Shown here in pieces: positions 49,029 to 52,637 of a stretch of DNA of 52,637 nucleotides. The notes under the pieces are model-generated. The model saw only the letters and a program-made list of their open reading frames with translations, did no database searches and was not told where the DNA came from. Position numbers and translations under genes: made by a program. Every line of letters begins with the position of its first letter. Positions within the stretch are counted from its first letter, which is position 1. This DNA is from Candidatus Poribacteria bacterium (GTDB lineage: Bacteria > Poribacteria > WGA-4E > B28-G17): assembly GCA_021162805.1 (NCBI GenBank), contig JAGGXZ010000160.1, positions 1 to 52,637 on the forward strand, written 5' to 3'.

Positions 49029-49937
49029 TCAACCACCGGCTTGGAGGAATTCAAGCACGGCTTTGTTGAACTGGGTGTAACGTTCGATCTGTGGGGCGTG
49101 GCCGCATCCTTCGAAGATGATCAACTTTGCGTTTTTTATCCTGTGGTAAGCGGCATAGGCATATCTGACAGAGATGACCCTATCTTCCTCGCCCCATACT
49201 ATCAACACGGGCATCGAAAGCTCGTGAAGTCTATTGATGAGGACGTATCGCCTTTTGATTCCCCAAAGGCTTACCCCGTTTCGTATGACTGAGAGGAAGG
49301 GATGTTTGATTCCCGGAAGCTTCGAGATACGGTATGCCTCCTCAACCCAATCGTCCGTCAGAAATTTCGGGTCGTAAAAGGAACTGCTCAATGCCCTGCG
49401 TAGCTCCTCCTTTGATCCCTTGCCGATCAGCACTCTCCCCAACAAAGGTATGGAGAGAATCCTCAATCCCCAGCTTACGTCCCTACCTATGAGGGCGGGA
49501 TCGACGAGGACGAGCTTTTCGACCCTATCGGGATGTGAAAGGGCGAAATAGAGGGCTATCCCGCCACCTAGGGAGTTCCCGATGAGAACCGCCCGTTTGA
49601 TACCGAGCGTGTTGAGGAATCCAAGCAGAAAAGCATCGAATGTCTCCACATCATACTTTATCCTGGGTTTATCCGATCTACCGAATCCTATCAGATCCGG
49701 TGCGTAGACGGAGAAACGTTTGGCGAGAACGGGGATGTTATATAGCCAGCTTTCGGCGAAAACCCCCAGACCATGGAGTAAAACCATCGGATCGCCCTGC
49801 CCGGCATGAAGGTATCTGATCCGATAGCCATCCACATTCACATATCGCTCCTCAACCTGGCTTTTGAGCTCATTAAGCGGTATGGGATGGTTTTCGGCAG
49901 CATTTATGACGAGGATCGCCAGCAGAATGAGGTTCAT
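49029..49937 (-). CDS. Alpha/beta hydrolase
   Basis: The 302-residue protein has a short hydrophobic N-terminus (about 1-14), perhaps a signal or anchor. The alpha/beta-hydrolase core shows the oxyanion motif VLLHGLGVF, DLIGFGRSD, the nucleophile elbow GNSLGG, an acid in WGEEDRV, and the His in FEGCGHAPQ. The catalytic triad is complete. Relatives include esterases and C-C bond hydrolases; substrate unknown. Its ATG overlaps the stop of the upstream esterase gene (ATGA), so the two are probably translated together. Confidence 0.88.
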   Translation of the reverse strand: MNLILLAILVINAAENHPIPLNELKSQVEERYVNVDGYRIRYLHAGQGDPMVLLHGLGVFAESWLYNIPVLAKRFSVYAPDLIGFGRSDKPRIKYDVETFDAFLLGFLNTLGIKRAVLIGNSLGGGIALYFALSHPDRVEKLVLVDPALIGRDVSWGLRILSIPLLGRVLIGKGSKEELRRALSSSFYDPKFLTDDWVEEAYRISKLPGIKHPFLSVIRNGVSLWGIKRRYVLINRLHELSMPVLIVWGEEDRVISVRYAYAAYHRIKNAKLIIFEGCGHAPQIERYTQFNKAVLEFLQAGG

Positions 49938-51940
49938 CTGCTCGTTTCAATCCAAGATTTGATCTCCTCCCAGCTCATCTTACCTCTGGATATCCTCTGC
50001 CTTCCCTCAGCGCCGATCGCCCGATACACGTCGGATATCCACGATGGAACGGAGTGATCGGCAAGGTTATGGATGAAGAGCGGCGCGGGAGCTATAAGCG
50101 CCCCGGCGATTTTGAGGTCCCCGACCCTCCTGATGCACGGCACGTAGAGCCTTTCGATCCATTCCTCGTCATCTTCGGCGTTGAATCTATCCATATCGAC
50201 AACTACATGACTCAACTCTCCGTCCACCCCTGCGGCCAGCATCCCCCACAGTCCCGCCTCGTCGAACCCGATCAAGTTCAGCCTTTCAACTCCGTCCTGA
50301 CCCCTCAGGTATGCCAGTGCCGTGAGGATATCCTGAACCCTCTCCGCCGTATCCGTTCGGTTGAAGGTGGTGAAGAACTTCACGCCTTCATCCCGCCTGA
50401 CCGGCTGGGAGAGATATTCCCCCGTCATGAAAGGATCGATCGACATCACGAGGTGACCATCATCGAGGAGATCCCTAACCCTGGAATCCGGTTTCCCCTC
50501 CTCATCCATGAAGGCCGATTTCCCATGCGACGAGATCAAAAGCGTTCCATCTCCTTTTCTCTCAAGCGGGATGAACAGCACGGCAGGGATCGATTCGCCC
50601 TTGCGTGAGAGCAGCAATCTTTGGATCGCATATCCGTCACCTTTGGTCGTTCCCAGCGACTTAGCCTTAACATCCTCCGGTTCGGGTCTCTCGACGCAGA
50701 GAGCATGCCGCAGAGCCGGACACATGATCCCCTTGAACCTCCCCAGTCCCTCTTTATCCCGCGGCTTAAGCTCCTCCAGCTTCCCACGGGCCTTATCGAT
50801 GAGATATCGGACGATCCCTTCAGGGTCAAGGGCGTTTTCGGGTTTGGGGTGCTCGTAAAATACGAGCAGGTCCTCCTTTTCCTCGACCTGGAACGGCCTT
50901 TCGCGCAGCTTCTCCCTATCCGTCTCTCCCAACAGCCATTTCCCGAAGAAGGTGTAGACCGCCTCTCTGCTCTGCCTGTCGTAGTTATGACCGGCCTCCA
51001 CCTGGACAGATTCCACCTTATCCTCCTCACCATATAGCCTGTAGATGCTACGTATAGCAGGGTATTCCACGAAGGGCGTGTTGGCGGTCCAGTCGCCGGT
51101 GGCTGAGACCATGATTAAAGGCCTGGGAGCCATCAGAGCGGCTATCTCGACGTTGAAGGTATCGACTCGGAGGTTCGGGGCGTTCTCACAGACGCATCCC
51201 CCTTGGAAATGAGCTGAGACCATACATACCGGCGCGGCGACCTTAACCCTATCATCTACCGCCATCAGCATGAAGGTCTGTGTGCCGCCTCCTGAAGCGC
51301 CCGTGCAGGCGATCCTCTCCGGATCGACATCCTCAAGCGATTGGAGGAAATCCACAACCCTGATGCTGTTTAAAAGCTGGAGCCCCATCACGCTGATGCC
51401 CCATAGATGTTTGCGTTTATCATCGAACTCCCGATGCGGTATCTGGAAGCTGTCGTTATATCCGATCATATCATACGAAAAGACCACATATCCCTGTCTG
51501 GCGAGCGTTATGCATCTGCCGGGCACCGATCCGCTCTCCTCGTGACCGAACCTGCCCTCCCTCCAATGTCCGTGAGGACACGCCACGCCGGGGAACAGCC
51601 CCTTTTTGCCCTTAGGGCGATAGAGGTTGCCCGTCACGTAAAACCCCGGGAAGCTTTCGAAATAGACCTTCTCGATGGTATAATCCCCTCTCTCTATCCT
51701 GCCGAAGATGGTGGGATTGAGAGGTGTTTTATCGAGTTGAGGGTAAAGGCCGCAGCTTACGAATATGTGGATGCGCAGGTCGGATGCCCTTCTCTCCCAT
51801 TCCTTAAGCGATCGGTAAATGGGGAAGGCAAAGGGCATATCCCCATGACGCACCTCATATAGCCTCATATCGTTAAGCCTCTCCCCCGTCGTCTGGGACA
51901 AAATCGAGGCGAGGGCTATCACGGCGGTTATTCCTATCAT
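49934..51940 (-). CDS. Secreted acetylxylan-esterase-like protein with two alpha/beta-hydrolase domains
   Basis: The 668-residue secreted protein has a signal peptide (about 1-18). Its first alpha/beta-hydrolase domain (about 75-345) has PHGHWREGRFG, the elbow CTGASGGGTQTF with the Ser nucleophile, CENAPNLR, and VEAGHNYD with the His. This resembles acetylxylan and glucuronoyl esterase-like families. The second domain (about 420-668) repeats the fold, but its elbow is IGFDEAGLWG, so the Ser is Asp and the domain is probably inactive. AAGGAGAG precedes the ATG. It is the upstream member of the carbohydrate cluster. Confidence 0.82.
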   Translation of the reverse strand: MIGITAVIALASILSQTTGERLNDMRLYEVRHGDMPFAFPIYRSLKEWERRASDLRIHIFVSCGLYPQLDKTPLNPTIFGRIERGDYTIEKVYFESFPGFYVTGNLYRPKGKKGLFPGVACPHGHWREGRFGHEESGSVPGRCITLARQGYVVFSYDMIGYNDSFQIPHREFDDKRKHLWGISVMGLQLLNSIRVVDFLQSLEDVDPERIACTGASGGGTQTFMLMAVDDRVKVAAPVCMVSAHFQGGCVCENAPNLRVDTFNVEIAALMAPRPLIMVSATGDWTANTPFVEYPAIRSIYRLYGEEDKVESVQVEAGHNYDRQSREAVYTFFGKWLLGETDREKLRERPFQVEEKEDLLVFYEHPKPENALDPEGIVRYLIDKARGKLEELKPRDKEGLGRFKGIMCPALRHALCVERPEPEDVKAKSLGTTKGDGYAIQRLLLSRKGESIPAVLFIPLERKGDGTLLISSHGKSAFMDEEGKPDSRVRDLLDDGHLVMSIDPFMTGEYLSQPVRRDEGVKFFTTFNRTDTAERVQDILTALAYLRGQDGVERLNLIGFDEAGLWGMLAAGVDGELSHVVVDMDRFNAEDDEEWIERLYVPCIRRVGDLKIAGALIAPAPLFIHNLADHSVPSWISDVYRAIGAEGRQRISRGKMSWEEIKSWIETSR

Positions 51941-52362
51941 CTCTTCTCTCCTTCTCTTGCTCTCCTGGCTATCTCTCGTTTGCAGAACTTGAAGAAATGT
52001 CTGAAATCGTAATATCGGCTCATGATCCTTGAGACCACAAGGGATCGCTCAACGGGATCGCGCTCCATTACCATCCCGCCACGGATCGCCCTGAAGGCCA
52101 GCAAAGGATGGGCTCGATTGAGTGGAATCAGATCCACTTTTCGCTTCAGCTTTGACTCCAGCTCAGCCCCGATCTCCAGTTCCAGCTTAAAGGATTTCTC
52201 ATCGCTCAGGCTCTCGTCGAGATAGATCGCCACGTCCACGTCGCTATCTTTCCTTTCGAACCCTTCCGATACCGATCCGAACAGATATCCGAAGTTCACA
52301 TTGGGGAAATCTCTCAGGACGGCCCCTATCCTCTTTATGATCTCATCCTTACCCAATTTCAT
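51937..52362 (-). CDS. MNT-type nucleotidyltransferase (HepT antitoxin family)
   Basis: The 141-residue protein has the minimal nucleotidyltransferase fold with GSVSEGFERKDSDVDVAI, that is GS-x10-D-x-D, and a third acid in KVDLIPL. In HepT/MNT modules, the MNT protein AMPylates and silences the HEPN RNase HepT. Its gene overlaps the stop of a truncated hepT remnant by 14 nt, and it overlaps the esterase start by 4 nt. Without an intact HepT it may be an orphan antitoxin. Confidence 0.85.
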   Translation of the reverse strand: MKLGKDEIIKRIGAVLRDFPNVNFGYLFGSVSEGFERKDSDVDVAIYLDESLSDEKSFKLELEIGAELESKLKRKVDLIPLNRAHPLLAFRAIRGGMVMERDPVERSLVVSRIMSRYYDFRHFFKFCKREIARRAREGEKR

Positions 52363-52483
52363 CCTCCAGGAATCTTATGATCTCCCCAGCGAATTCGGTG
52401 AAATCCGAGGTATTGGATCTGAGGTTATTATAGACGATCTTCGGATCGATCTCAAGGTAGCGCTATCGTTCATGTATAATGTT
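52349..52483 (-). pseudogene. Remnant of a hepT (HEPN toxin) gene
   Basis: Read on the minus strand, the codons before the MNT gene give YLEIDPKIVYNNLRSNT, then SDFTEFAGEIIRFLEDEIG and a stop. This is the end of a HepT-like HEPN protein, where a His-x-Y-x-x-I-D segment is followed by such helices. Just upstream come R, a TAG stop (52463-52465) and NIIHER, which matches the conserved RNxxxH active region in outline. Further upstream no HepT sequence is seen; instead there are inverted repeats. The toxin is therefore broken by a nonsense codon and truncation. Confidence 0.6.
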
Positions 52484-52486
52484 ACC

Positions 52487-52637
52487 GGAATAGGGTTACC
52501 CCCATTTTTTAGACAAAAAATGGATGGAATTAAGGTGTAAACCCAACCTGCTTTGGAGATCAAAGGGAGCGAAAACCTAACTCCTCTTTGATCCCCTATT
52601 TCATCTGCCTCTCTTATCTTATCACATATCACCATCA
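52487..52637. other. Non-coding tail with inverted repeats
   Basis: No gene is supported here. CCATTTTTT (about 52502-52510) pairs with AAAAAATGG (52515-52523). GATCAAAG (52558-52565) pairs with CTTTGATC (52586-52593). The region may be an inserted element that truncated the hepT remnant, but the window ends before a boundary can be seen. Confidence 0.45.

Noticed and set aside
52375-52635. Minus-strand open frame of 86 codons at the window end
   Set aside because: It is in a different frame from the HepT-like remnant and shows no family similarity or ribosome site.

Overview
The window (52.6 kb) looks like chromosomal DNA of an uncultivated, Gram-negative-type bacterium with an outer membrane. 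It carries an outer-membrane beta-barrel, TonB and ExbB, an OmpA/Pal-type lipoprotein, several lipobox signal peptides and a family 9 (heptosyltransferase-like) glycosyltransferase. Several traits lean towards an anaerobic and possibly thermophilic life: a two-domain glutaredoxin-like protein disulfide oxidoreductase, an aldehyde ferredoxin oxidoreductase, an S-adenosylmethionine hydrolase, and heavy use of AGG/AGA and ATA codons. The mixture of long TPR proteins, heparinase-like proteins and FG-GAP proteins recalls candidate phyla such as Poribacteria or Latescibacterota; that placement is a guess from gene style. I see no rRNA, tRNA, CRISPR array, transposase or phage gene.

Layout. 1-524: intergenic DNA with a large inverted repeat and a MITE-like element. 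525-9209 (+): a tightly overlapping run of disulfide oxidoreductase, RibD, a beta-propeller protein, a TPR/DUF3857/transglutaminase lipoprotein, a TPR membrane protein and a TPR lytic transglycosylase. 9375-10799: a small secreted protein converging on an SGNH hydrolase. 10909-14511: SAM hydrolase (+) converging on a minus-strand operon (CcmD-like peptide, sugar-isomerase-like barrel, D-Ala-D-Ala ligase, anchored unknown). 14705-20243 (+): hotdog thioesterase, NadB, TIM-barrel protein, beta-helix lipoprotein, ExeA-like ATPase, HD-GYP protein. 20212-22963 (-): two tandem FloA flotillins, a proline-rich peptide, RuvA.

23115-32949 (+) is the most striking region: seven close or overlapping genes that together resemble a Tol-Pal/TonB trans-envelope machine (giant TPR protein, outer-membrane barrel, ExbB/TolQ, TonB, TPR lipoprotein, DUF4398 lipoprotein, DUF4398/OmpA lipoprotein) but with no ExbD/TolR. 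It is followed on the minus strand by an M48 membrane protease with TPRs, a transglutaminase-like protein, a retropepsin-like lipoprotein and a ThuA-like protein. Then come an aldehyde ferredoxin oxidoreductase and a glycosyltransferase (+).

40521-51940 (-) is a carbohydrate-related cluster: a glycoside-hydrolase-like barrel, two heparinase II/III-like proteins (one fused to an FG-GAP propeller), a medium-chain dehydrogenase, an alpha/beta hydrolase and a two-domain esterase. The window ends with an MNT nucleotidyltransferase whose HepT partner appears broken.

A recurring non-coding theme is degenerate tandem repeats with a 6 or 7 bp period. They sit at gene edges, and in two places are associated with a shared terminal inverted repeat.
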